DNA of 64,000 bases from NCBI GenBank assembly GCA_051294375.1, contig CM119267.1, positions 22,073,486 through 22,137,485 of the forward strand, in the 5' to 3' direction. Positions 12,401 through 22,664 of the stretch are shown one piece after another (position 1 is the stretch's first letter; each line of letters begins with the position of its first letter). The notes under the pieces are model-generated. The model did not search any database. It had not been told where the DNA came from and was given only the letters and a program-made list of their open reading frames with translations. A program made the translations under genes and the position numbers. Source of the stretch: Paraspadella gotoi (lineage: Eukaryota > Chaetognatha).

Positions 12401-12888
12401 TCGAGGACTCCGTCGACTGCGAAGGAGATCGAACCGAAGGCGTCAGTCTTCTCTGCGACGGTGCACTTGGCGAAGTATTGCTCCCAGGAGGAGAGGCCGA
12501 TGATCGGTGGCGGAAGGGGAGTGGTGGGGGTTATGGGCGGAGAGGGCGTGGCGTCGCCGCTTCCGTCGACTAGATCGACGCCCGATTTCGGTCTCTCTTT
12601 CTCCTTCTTCTTCTCATCCTGGTGTTCCTCCATTTTTCGCCCGCACCAACAAACGGCCCCGGCCTTTTTCGGCGCGAATCGAACGCAGCGTCTCTTCTTG
12701 AAGACGGTCGAAGCCCTCGTCGACTCCACGCGATTTTCCGTCCGCGCGACGATCAGCTGCTCGGCTTCGACGTCGTCGTCGGTGATGCTGATGGACGGGC
12801 TGCGGCTGCGGCGCCAGTTGTGACGCGAGTTCTGCAAGCGCATCATGTTCTGAGTCAAGAGACGCATGCGGAACGATTCGCGCGACAT
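6467..12888 (-). CDS. TRPM-family cation channel
   Basis: Six exons: 12139-12888, 10328-11752, 9121-9896, 8121-8985, 7331-7768, 6467-6871. They sum to 4,659 nt in frame (1,552 aa). The N-terminal half carries the TRPM homology region (GVHSGISKYVGEVVRE, NHTHFLLVDDGTVG, CIVIKGSGKAADLVA), as in the ligand-binding MHR1/2 domains of TRPM2/4/8. Hydrophobic segments in the 9121-9896 and 8121-8985 exons form S1-S6, with the pore loop FWNLFGETF and the TRP helix just after S6 (TYNITKLQEKEVKLWF). A coiled coil follows (LEDLGLENLDVRGKLAQMDNTI cut by charged residues), as in TRPM tetramers. The last ~190 residues carry no alpha-kinase. They contain a cysteine-rich stretch and a possible degenerate Nudix-like box (see findings). 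Likely a plasma-membrane Ca2+-permeable non-selective cation channel. The start Met at 12888 opens the first long exon. Confidence 0.88.
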
Positions 12889-13412
12889 CTTTCGGTTTGT
12901 TTGTTTGTTTTTTTAGACTAGTTTGTTTTTGTTGTTTTGGTAAAACTCGGAAAAAATGAGGACGACGTGGAAGAGGTAAGAAAAACAAAATTAATTTCTC
13001 AATGTTTGTGTAAAAAATATTTATTTCTTACTTTGTTTTTGTAAATTGCAAAGTGTTTCGTTTCTTAATTAACTTTTTTTTATTCTTATTTCTTTGATTT
13101 CGATTCGTCACGAAAGTTTTTACGTCATTCTACTTCTATTCTACGAATAGTGATGAAATTTTTTTTTTTAACAGTTTTTGATGATCAAAAACAACTCCAT
13201 TTACATTTTGAGTTAACGAAATAATCAAATTACATTTTATCGCTCTCGCTCTCTCTCCATCTCCGAAATTAAATTTTCGAGCTACGATTATTCAAACAAA
13301 AGTTTTCTAGGCCGGAGCGATCGCCGCCCTGCTAAACGAACCTGTTTTAAAGAGAGAGACTAATACTAGCTCTCTTTCTTTCTGACTCTCTATCTCTGGT
13401 TTGCGTGACGCA

Positions 13413-13469
<57 letters not shown>

Positions 13470-14293
13470 CAAATCAAGCAGATAAGCGTCCGAGTTGCGT
13501 TCGTTAAACTTAAAGGTAGGTAAACTATATGACTCATTCCTTGATAAACTTATTTATAGCAAATGATCGATTTTTATTTCTGATTAATGATTCATTTTAT
13601 TTCGTGCAAAAGATTCGTTTCCTCTTGATGACTCTTCCATCGGTAATCTGTAATCGTCATCGACAATCGCCATCCAAGTTTTTTCTTCGTAGTTGTTGTC
13701 GTTGTTGTTTTTTGGCCGAGAGTTTTCGAGAATAAAAAAGAGATCGAAATAAAGGGCCGACGACGACGACGATAACATCGATGACGAATATCGACTTGAC
13801 GCCTTTCGTCTTCGTGCTCGATGCAGAGTTGCAGAGATTATCAGTGTCGCATCTGAGATAAGAATATCGCTTAGCATTCCTCGTCGGTCAGTCCCTTTAG
13901 TACGTCGTTTTAAATGCTCGTTAACTTGTAATACTACTACATATTATTAATGTTTGGTAGGATGATATACCACAATGTGCATAAAACATGTGTTATAAAC
14001 CTGCCCAACTACGCGATCAGCTGAAAATCAAAATTTATGATCCAACTTGCCGGTTCTCGTTTTAATTTTGAATATCGATAATCTTATCTGGATTTATTTA
14101 TATGAAATTGATACAACCAATATGAAAAGTATCCATTCTTTTAATAAATAAGTTTCCATGTCTTTGGACAGGCTTTGGCGATTGAAGGCCTCCAACCTTC
14201 TTTGGTGGTTTCAGGCCTCCATCCCTCTTTCAATACGTATGAATCTTAGTCGTCGATCGATTTAATTAACAGAAAAAACTCATTCGGGAATCA
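12889..14293. other. intergenic region upstream of TRPM
   Basis: AT-rich DNA presumably including the TRPM promoter. It contains a (GA)n tract at 13412-13467. A 26-codon frame at 13781-13861 (plus) has some coding-like composition but no recognisable product. No other gene or repeat was identified. Confidence 0.5.
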
Positions 14294-15734
14294 TCAGGGG
14301 GAGACCGTCGTAAATGCCCTGGAGTGGTTTTTATTTCATATCAAGAATGATAATGAATGATAATGTCATAATTTCATTTTCTATCAAGAGTCTATCACAA
14401 TCTAGTTTATTATTATTTTTAATTAATCCAGTGTAGGTTTTTAGGTTTTCCTTCTCTTCCCCCTCCCCCTCCTCCTCCTCCTCCCTTTCCACCTGCAATT
14501 GACAATCTCGACGACGTCGACCCTCAAAAGAGGCGTTCCGTCCGATTGCGTCGCCGACAACGTGAAGCAGTCGTCATTGAAGTTTTCGCCGAAGTCGCTC
14601 GTCTCTCCGCAGGACAGATAAACTTCCGTTGAACCGGCTGACGAAAGGTTTGAGAATAATAGGTCGGTCGGTCGGTCGTAGCGACAAATGAGCATAGGAA
14701 ACTTGGCAACCGATTAACCCGAACAAAGGTGTTTTCCTTTTAGTAGTGTATGTGGGTAAATGGGTATGTGTGACAGTTTTTGACTGTGTGTGTGCTCTCT
14801 CCCTTTTTTTTCCACCTTCATTTACCTTTATTTCTCTCTCTCTTTCATTCCCTTTTCGTACAGTATTAAATTAAATTTATTAAATTCAAGATTTAAAGAA
14901 ACTATTTTTGAAAGTACATGGTGACCAATTGAAACCCGCCGCTAGTTTCTGCATCTGACACGTCCTCAGTCGTCCTAACCCTAAATCACCTTTTGTCTTC
15001 AAACGTTTTCTGGCGCAAGTCGTGACGCCGAGGTCGCAACCGACGGAAGAGCAAACGGACCTGGCCCGGCTCGAGTTGGACGAATCCAGGAAGCAATAGT
15101 TCAACTTGAATCAGTTGAAATTAATAACTTTATTTAAAACTCGACAATCGATCAAATTTAATTAAAGTAACCAAAGTTTTCAACATAGCGCTAAGATAAT
15201 TTTTTGTGACTTTCTATAAGATTCTTTCTATTCTTAACCCTATTTCTCTTCTTGTGGGCGGTTGACACTAATAGAGACAGTACCTTAGGTCTGCTAATGT
15301 AAGAGATGATTATTTAATATGATCTTAAATGAGATTGATTGATTCAATCTCATTTGCATATTGCAGTATTGAATCTAAATGTGTCCAAGTCAAGTCAACA
15401 TATCATCAAGTAAGATATTAATGAACACTGAACCTTTGGTATCTAGTAATATGCCTATCTTATCACAGGCAAACATACCCTCATATATCTGGCAACTAAG
15501 CCTCCCCTTATACTAATACTATATAACTATAGCTGAGAAATAAATTATCAAATATAGCGACGAGTAAAATAATAGGGTGAAAACGAAATTAAGCGTGATC
15601 CATCAAATCAATAACAGCAGGAATTAAATCAAAGCACTTACGCCTTTCGTAGCTCCGTAGCATTCAATTCCCGATGAGCATTGACAAAAAAGACTAAAAA
15701 CCAGATAGCTAAAGATAAAACTTAAAAAACTCAT
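14294..15734 (-). CDS. small secreted cysteine-rich protein
   Basis: Proposed exons: 15642-15734, 14990-15104, about 14493-14705 and 14294-14318 (stop). Exon 1 encodes a clear signal peptide (MSFLSFIFSYLVFSLF) ending CQCSSGIECYGATKG before a GTAAGT donor. Exon 2 adds cysteine-spaced sequence (NYCFLDSSNS, VCSSVGCDLGVTTC). Exon 3 adds LICRYDRPTDLLFSN, YLSCGETSDFG and DDCFTLSATQS, then the CAG|GTGGAA donor. The 8-codon last exon fits phase 2. The phase between exons 2 and 3 does not match by one base, which a homopolymer error or an unseen short exon would explain. Spaced cysteines after a signal peptide resemble small extracellular domains (for example Ly6-like), but no family was recognised. 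One copy of transposon family B lies in intron 1. Confidence 0.5.
15298..15512 (+). mobile_element. family-B MITE-like element, short deletion derivative
   Basis: 215 bp, GTAAGAG...CTTATAC, flanked by TAAT on both sides (CTAAT on the longer reading). 15298-15386 matches 47382-47473 and 15387-15512 matches 47937-48063, so this copy is the long copy at 47382-48065 minus about 460 internal bp. It includes the ATTTGCAT octamer hairpin near 15340. It lies in intron 1 of the secreted-protein gene. Confidence 0.75.
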
Positions 15735-17817
15735 TATTTTTTGCTTAGTTGGTGAAAATACGAGTATATTTTAAGAAAAAGATTACCGTTCTTATTTAAC
15801 TGTAAAAATTTCGCGCAAAAATTATGTTTCAAATTGAAGAAAAAACTTTACCAAATAAACGGGGGAGAAAAAAAAAACCCATTACAAATTATTTTTGAAC
15901 AATAATACGAAAAAACAAAAACAACTTAGTTCGCTCCGTCTCTCTTACCAATTTAACGATCTGTTGCCCCGCCCCCCCTATTCTATTTAATATATATATA
16001 TATATATTTAATACTTAAGGGAGTGGTCTTTTCATACAATTGAAGGTTCCGCTTACAAACGTCGCATTTAGCGAAAAAACAACTCTTTCCTATATTGTTC
16101 AGTCGTTACTTACAATATTAATTTAATTTGTACCATAATACAAATTGGGCCGAACTAGGGATTGGTTAAAATCATATCCATCCGATTCTAATTATAAAAA
16201 AGTACATTTTTTGCAATATTTAAGAAAAAAAATCATGTCCATTTTTGTCCATTTTCACTTTCGCCCTCTGATTTGAATGCCAAGGAAAGTTGAGAAAAAT
16301 TTTTTACTTTGGAAATCCGTTCTTCCTTATCTTATTCATCTCTGGGTAAATTTATTTGCTTAAATCATTTGTAGTTTGCCTATGAATTAATTTTAAAATT
16401 GACAAGTCAAAAAGTTTCATTTTTAGTTTTTATCATAATTTGTTAAACAAAAATTGTTCAAATTAGTTTAAATTTACAGAAAATATAGCCTATTGAATAA
16501 GCTTTTAAAACCTATAAAATAATAAAAAAAACCTGCTTTGTTTAGCCACAAATAATTTTTAAAGACGGCAATTAATTTGTGACTTTTTGTGACTTGCATT
16601 TATTTTTAATAAAAAGAATATTTTCAACTCATTTACTAGTTTTAAAAGATAATATACATACTGACATTGATTAATCAAAAAAAACCGCATCCTTTTAATC
16701 CAATGGAAAGCGTCAGGACTTGTTTTTTCTCAGAATCGACAGATTTTGCGGAAAATATTTTCCGCAAAATCTGTCGATTTACTAAATCTGCTAGGCAACC
16801 AAACTTTGAATAAAATCTTGCGCTACCCAAAATTTTTTTACTACGTTACATTTTAAACATTTTCATATATTTAACATAATGTAAACGCAGATATAATAAG
16901 TGAACGGGGAGAAAAAGAGAAGAGGAGGGAAAGACAATGTGTGTGAAAAAAGGAAGCTGATAGAGGGGGAGGGAGCGGATTGGAAAGTATAAAAAATGAG
17001 TAAGAGGAGATTGAGAACAAGAGAAGGAGAGAAAAGAAGAGATAGTAGGAAAAGAGAGACAGAATCGGAGAAAGAAGACGAAAAGCTGAGATAAAGAAAG
17101 AAATAGTAAAGGAAAAGAGACAAAAGAGAGGAAGAGAGAGGAAAAGGAAGAGAGGAGGATTAAAGGAAAGAAAGAGTGACAGAAAAGAAGGAAGAAAGAA
17201 GGAAAAAGAAAAAGAGAGTGTAAGAAACAAAAAGATTATGTGTCATCTTTTTCCTGTAGAGTCCTGTGAACCTAAATGACGTTAAAATTCTTATGAGCTA
17301 CTTCATCGTTAAAAGTTGTTCTTACCATGAAAAATCGCCTGTACTTTTTCTTAAATTAAGCAGATAACGAGATTTGATTGTTTGTCGCGAAAGAAATCAT
17401 GTCTTACCGTATTTTGAAGGCATAGAAATTTACCTAGTGTGCTCTACCTTACCAGTAACTTTTTTTTAACTGAAGAATGTCCTATATTTATCAGCGAGAT
17501 GAAAATAAATGACAATTATTCCAATTTCAAAATCATTGTCTAAAATACCCGAAGCGGGAGTAGAGCCTGAAATATTCTTTGAGATATTTTCCACTTCATT
17601 GATAGGGAAGCCAGGTACTCTGGGAGTGAATGGGCGGGACTGTGAGAGAGTCTTGATTGAAAGCTTGCAGGGACCTGCTATGTAATTATCTTGTAAGAGT
17701 GATGAAGGCCTTAAACCACCAAAGCCTGTCCAAAGTCAGGGGCAAGATAGCTTATTTATTAAATGAATGGATAATTTTTATATTGGTTGTACCAATTTCA
17801 TAAAATTCGTAAGACCC
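15735..17817. other. intergenic region with palindrome and purine-rich tract
   Basis: 2.1 kb of AT-rich DNA between the secreted-protein and hnRNP genes. It contains a (TA)n run near 15990, a 46-bp perfect palindrome (16734-16779) and a strand-asymmetric GA-rich tract (about 16900-17230). No supported gene was seen. Confidence 0.6.
16734..16779. repeat. 46-bp perfect palindrome
   Basis: Half-sequence AATCGACAGATTTTGCGG then AAAAT, followed immediately by its exact reverse complement with no spacer. Such sequences can extrude as cruciforms and are seldom retained by chance. Confidence 0.9.
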
Positions 17818-20800
17818 TCACTCTCCCGAGCCTCCGTAGCCTCCGTAGCCACCGAAGCCTCCGTAGCCTCCGTAGCCATCATAGTTTCCGTAGCCTTCGT
17901 TGCTCCCGTATCCTTCATGGGCTCGGGAAACGCCTCCCGAGGGGGCGCCCATCCGCGGCCCGAATGCGCACCCCTTCCCCCCTTATGCTCCTGCGCCTTC
18001 TCTTCAGCCTTTTTCATCTCCACCGTTCTCCCACGGATCTCGTATTTCTTAACGCAGCAGATCTCGTCGGCCATGTCTTCGGTTTCGACGGTGATAAAAC
18101 CGAAGCCTCGATTCCCTGAGGACAAAACATTTTGTAATTCCACATTTGAATTATTTGACTTTCTTATTCAAGCATCTTAGGCATACCAATACTTCTTGGA
18201 ACCAACCTCCTGACTGCTTATGGATAATGTCAATGCTTGTGATATTGATACGCCCTTCATAAGAGACCGCGTCCCTTATTTCTTGTTCGGTCACTCCTTC
18301 CGGCAGCCCGCCCATAAAGAGCTTCTTCACTTTTAGGTGCGCAGTATCATCGGAATCATCCGTTCGGCTGAGGGCGACTGGAAAGCAAAGAGATCAATAT
18401 GACGATTCTGTATCATCATGGTCAATTTCGCTATATATTGAATCCAAAATCCTGTATGCACGACAATGAACCATGAAGGTGATAGATAATACATCAATCA
18501 TATTACTCACGCTTCGCTTCGACCTCCTTTCCATCGATCCGTATTGGGCCAATTCTCTTTTTGTAATCCATGATTTTATGGACGTGGTGGACGGAAGTAA
18601 AACCCACAAACGCGAACCAGCGGGAGTCTCCGCTCCCGGCATCCCTTACGATCTGCAATCGAAGGGAACCGGATTGCAACAATATTCAAATAAGTCTGTA
18701 GTCGGGCATTGCCTAGGTTCACCCCGCCTATATGCATGACACCTTCAGTCCTGACCCGGTGGCTCATTGAGTAAAGCCATCAGCTCATGACCACTAGGTA
18801 CCGGGTTCAATCCCAGCCAGGTACCTACCCTGTGGGAAGCGTGAGGACGGCCGTAAGCCGCCTTGGGGGCGTGGCAACCCCTCAAGCCTGGTTCCAAGCC
18901 CAGGACCCGTTCCATGGCTACTAAAGGGGGTTATAGAAGTTACGGATAGTCATCTTCAGCCCACTTAGCGCCTTATCCACAAGTCTTATTTCAGAACAGA
19001 AACAAATATAATTAAAAGGCATGTCATCAAATCGTTTCCGGCTTTCCAACTCATTTTGTTGGCGATTCGAAATATAATAAAGAGAGTGAGGTAAAGATAA
19101 TCGTTATACCGTGCCGTTCTTCCTTGCGCAAGTATGTCATCCTTCAGAATCGCTTCCCCCGGGGGCGGTGCTGGGACGGCCCGCGGGGTGGCTCCGCGGG
19201 GCGGCCCCGAGGGGCAGGCAAATTTTTACCGCCTAGGGGCGGCCCCCTGTAGCCTCTTTTTTGGAGCCCCAAGGGCTACTCCAGGGGGAATCCCCTGGGG
19301 CTAGAAAAACCTTTCCCCCTGGGGCTACCCCCAGGGGGGTGGATTTTCCTGCCCCCTGGAACGGCTCTCTCTTCCTCCTATCTCTCTCTCCTTCTACTCT
19401 CTCTTTCTCTCTCCCTCTCTCTCTCTCTCTTCTCTATCTATTTTCTATTTTCATCTTTCATTACAATAAAATATAAAAATAAAAATAATATTTTCACTTC
19501 AATTTATCAATCAATGAACTAATAGCTGTACTAATACCAATTTGGTCACCTTGCATAATTTAATCAAATAGAATAATTTGGTCAACTGACATAAATCAGT
19601 CAACTGATATAATTTAATCAACTTTTAAAATTTGGTAAACTTTTATAATTTGGTAAACTTTCATAATTTGGTAATTTTTTTTATAATTTAGTTAACTTGC
19701 TTAATTTGGTTAACCTTCATATTTTGCTAAACTTTTATAATTTGGTAAACTTTAATAATTTGGTAAACTTCCATAATTTGTAAACTTTCATATTTGGTAA
19801 ACTTTCATAATTTAATCAATTTGCATAATTCAATCAACTCGCATAATTTGGTCAACTCGCATAATTTGGTCAACTTGCATAATTTGGTCAATTGCATAGA
19901 TTTGTCAACTGGCATAAATTGGTCAACTGGTATAAATTGGTTAATTTTCTTAATTTAGTCAAGTCATAATTTGGTCAACTTAGATAATTTGGACAATTTG
20001 GATAATTTGGTCAAATTAATTAATTTGGTCAACAAGCCACTTAACAATTAGCTAATTAATAATTTTATCTGATAAAAATAAGAAAGAGAGAAAAAGAGTG
20101 CAAAATTTTTGTTAATAATGTTCAAGTAAAAGTAACTTTTGTTTTTCCATTAAAACTCATTTCACTTGCACACTTTTTTACCCATACACAAAATTTTATC
20201 TTAATTCATCTATAAAATTTTAAATAATAGAATAAAGAGTAGGATGGTTTTAATGTTTAATTCACTTATAAAAAATAATTAATTAAAAAATATTTAATTG
20301 ATTAATTAATTAATATCAGTCTTTAAGTCCATCCTATATTAGCATTAAACTCCAATTATTCGTGATTAAATAGATGGATTGGAATAAAATTTTGTGTGTG
20401 GGTAGAAAAAGGATGTGATTGAGCTAGAATTAAAGTTTTGCTCACTCTCTCTCTCAAATCTCAGCTCTACTTAACAACGTTAGTTCATCTTAAGCAATCT
20501 ACAAACTTACGATTATTAATTACAAATCTTAAATAAAAAAGTTTTATTTTATGATGTAGAACTCGTTTAATGTTGATGAATAGTTTTTATTGTTTTTTGA
20601 GGGGGACTCCATAATTCACTAAGTAGGTCTGTCAGTCACTGCCCATTATTCGTTTGGTGATTTATTTAATTTCTTTTTAAACATCAAATTATGAATATAA
20701 TTTTTAAAAAAATTATGTCTCTCTCTATCAGTCTATCAGTATGTCCATCCAACAAAAAGAAAAAAAAAAGAAAAAAAAAGAAAAAAAAAAAAGAAAAAAA

Positions 20801-21521
20801 AGAAGATAAATGACTGATTAGCTTTTTACCACTAAATTTTTGTGGCTACGTTCCTACATTGTTTGCTAAAACTTGTTCTATATCTTTTAACTGAAATAAA
20901 ATAATTGGGTTAAAAAATACAAATATTTTAATTTTTAGATTAAATATGTAATAAATGAGTTAACTATTATTTGAAAAAAAATGTATATTTAATTCAGTTA
21001 CATAAAACAAGTCTTGAAAGAGAAGGAGAAAAAAAAAGAGAGAAAAAAAATAAAGAGAATGAGAAAAAGAGAGAATGAAAAAAAAAAGAGAGAAAAAGAA
21101 AAAGGGAAGAGAGAAAGAGAGTAACAGACAGGGAGAAATATTCTCAGATATAATAACATAGTCAAAAAGTATATTTTCTCATCTAAACTTTGCTCTCTCT
21201 TTAACTCGCCCCTGGGGGAGCAGTTTTTTGCTCCCCAAGGGTTACCCCCAGGGGCAGACTTTTGGGCCCCAGGGGGCTAAGCATTAAGGGCGCCCCTAAT
21301 AGACTCAAAATGTTGGCCCAGGGGAACCCCCTGGGGCGCCCCCTGAGGCAATCCAGAGGGGGCGCCCCCTCAATAACCATTTTGCTGCTCCCCTGGAATA
21401 GTCTGCCCCCTGGGGCCGCCCCTAGAGCCGCCCGCGGGGCGGAGGATTTGGGAGATGACATATCTCTCCTTGCGTAACACTTACCCACAAAAACCTTGCG
21501 GAGATTTATGTTTTCTGCCAT
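17818..21521 (-). CDS. hnRNP A/B-type RNA-binding protein (two RRMs, Gly-Tyr-rich tail)
   Basis: Exons: 21485-21521, 18511-18727, 18207-18377, 17818-18115. RRM1 starts MAENINLRKVFVG| (RNP2), continues VNLGNARLQTYL and GSLRLQIVRD, then RNP1 SRWFAFVGF. RRM2 has RNP2 KKLFMGGLP and RNP1 RGFGFITV, joined by a KVEAK...ALSRTDD-like linker. The C-terminus is a low-complexity GYGGYGGFGGYGGYGG tail ending GSGE. This order (RRM-RRM-Gly/Tyr-rich) is that of the hnRNP A/B, DAZAP1 and squid group, nuclear pre-mRNA-binding and splicing/transport factors. Two one-base frame breaks (about 18676-18684, and the G run near 17975) must be bridged to join RRM1 and to reach the Gly-Tyr tail. Both fall by short homopolymers and look like sequence errors rather than pseudogenisation. 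Intron 1 (2.76 kb) holds a foldback-like element and a SINE. Confidence 0.75.
18755..18920 (+). mobile_element. tRNA-derived SINE
   Basis: Head with an A-box-like TGGCTCATTGAGT at about 18760 and a strong B box (GGTACCGGGTTCAATCCC) at 18797-18814, the RNA polymerase III promoter layout of tRNA genes. It does not fold into a full tRNA and runs on into a non-tRNA GC-rich body to about 18920. It lies in intron 1 of the hnRNP gene. Confidence 0.6.
19118..21480. mobile_element. foldback-like element with GC-rich palindromic inverted arms
   Basis: The outer ends are related in inverted orientation: left TTGCGCAAGTATGTCATC at about 19122, right (reverse complement) ACGCAAGGAGAGATATGTCATC-like ending at about 21476. 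Next to each end lie ~250-bp arms (19155-19366, 21205-21445) dense in short CCCCnGGGG palindromes, very GC-rich in an AT-rich setting. The interior is AT-rich and non-coding: a degenerate tandem repeat, then A/G-rich runs near 20755 and 21025. The right edge abuts the 5' splice site of hnRNP intron 1. The architecture resembles Foldback-type elements; no transposase was seen. Confidence 0.5.
19536..20045. repeat. degenerate minisatellite
   Basis: About 28 imperfect copies of a 16-18 bp unit built on ATAATTTGGTCAACTT, with frequent TAAA/TCAA variants. It forms the left interior of the foldback-like element. Confidence 0.8.
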
Positions 21522-22664
21522 CGCCGAAAATTTATTTTCAATGAAGAATGAAGTATATTCTAAATTTTTAAAAAAATAAAAAAAACTAATAATAATTTTT
21601 CGATAATTTTGTTGAAAATAAGTCAGAGAAGACGCCTTCTACAAGTCCTACATTACTGTCATTAGGACATACATTTACGAATATTAGTAAAACTTCCCCC
21701 CCCGTTTTCTGAACAAAGTAAAAAGTGAAAAAAAATTTTGTCAAAGTTTTTTTCAAAATGAGAGACCAGTTTTCTTGTTACAAACTTGTTTTTAAGACGT
21801 TCCTGTATTCTATTCGTCCACCAGAGCAGAGGAACTGACTCGCAGGTCGGCACCAAACGTGGTTAAAAAGTTAATCTCAATAGGAATTTTTAATTTAGTT
21901 AAAATATACTTAACCGAAACCCTTTGGTTGCACTTGAGTGCTTCCTCTTTATAGTGATATAAATTATACTGAATCTGAAAGAGTGATACTGTTTTTTTCC
22001 TTTCTTGGAAATGATTTATATTGATTTAAAATGGAATTTAATAAATTAAGTAAATCTAAATCGTTTTGCTTATCTATAATTAAAACTCGATCTGGCTTGC
22101 GACTAATAACTGACTCTTCGGTAACACGGCCTAAAAGGCGTCTCAGTGACAGTGTAAAACTAAAAAAAAATGTCAAAAAAATTGTATTTCCATCCCAAGA
22201 AAAAAACATTCGTAGGAAGAACATTTCAAAAAACGCACCAGCATCAACAATGAAAACTACAAATGAAGGAAGTATGTATGTATTTCAAACACAGTTATGT
22301 TAAACAAACAAACAAACAACTATTCCCGAGACAATATGAATAAACTCGTGGAACAAAATAATATTTCTCTCTGGCGAAAATTATTTTTGACTGGCCCATC
22401 TGATGACAATTACCGGTTTGACTTGAACGAGGAAACGCTTCAATAACAATATTCGACTGAAAACGAGTACTAAATATGTTTCATACTGATGTCATTAAAA
22501 AACTATTATTATTATCATTGACAAAAACATCAATGTCATTACTAATAATGTTATCACTATTATCTTAGCGCAATCGCTAAATGAAAATAATTAATCTTAA
22601 AATTTTAACATATATGATTCGCAAACCTTAATAAAAACAAAACAACAACGAAAACAAAAGGCCT
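21522..22664. other. region between the hnRNP and NOX genes, with a small unassigned frame
   Basis: AT-rich flank of the hnRNP promoter and the NOX 3' end. A 90-codon plus-strand frame at 22031-22303 (basic, starting MEFNKLSKSKSF, with a possible GTATGT donor near its end) has no recognisable family and may be chance or a first exon. No other feature was seen. Confidence 0.4.

Noticed and set aside
16863-17230. Phe/Leu/Ser-rich minus-strand reading frames
   Set aside because: Produced by a GA-rich low-complexity tract; no conserved motif or splice context.
19261-19476. Pro/Gly-rich reading frame, and the similar ones at 21201-21521
   Set aside because: They translate the CCCCnGGGG palindromic arms of the foldback-like element in several frames; no coding signature.
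22031-22303. 90-codon basic plus-strand frame as a gene
   Set aside because: No homology recognised, no clear partner exon, and basic Lys/Ser composition is common in AT-rich DNA. Kept only as a remark.
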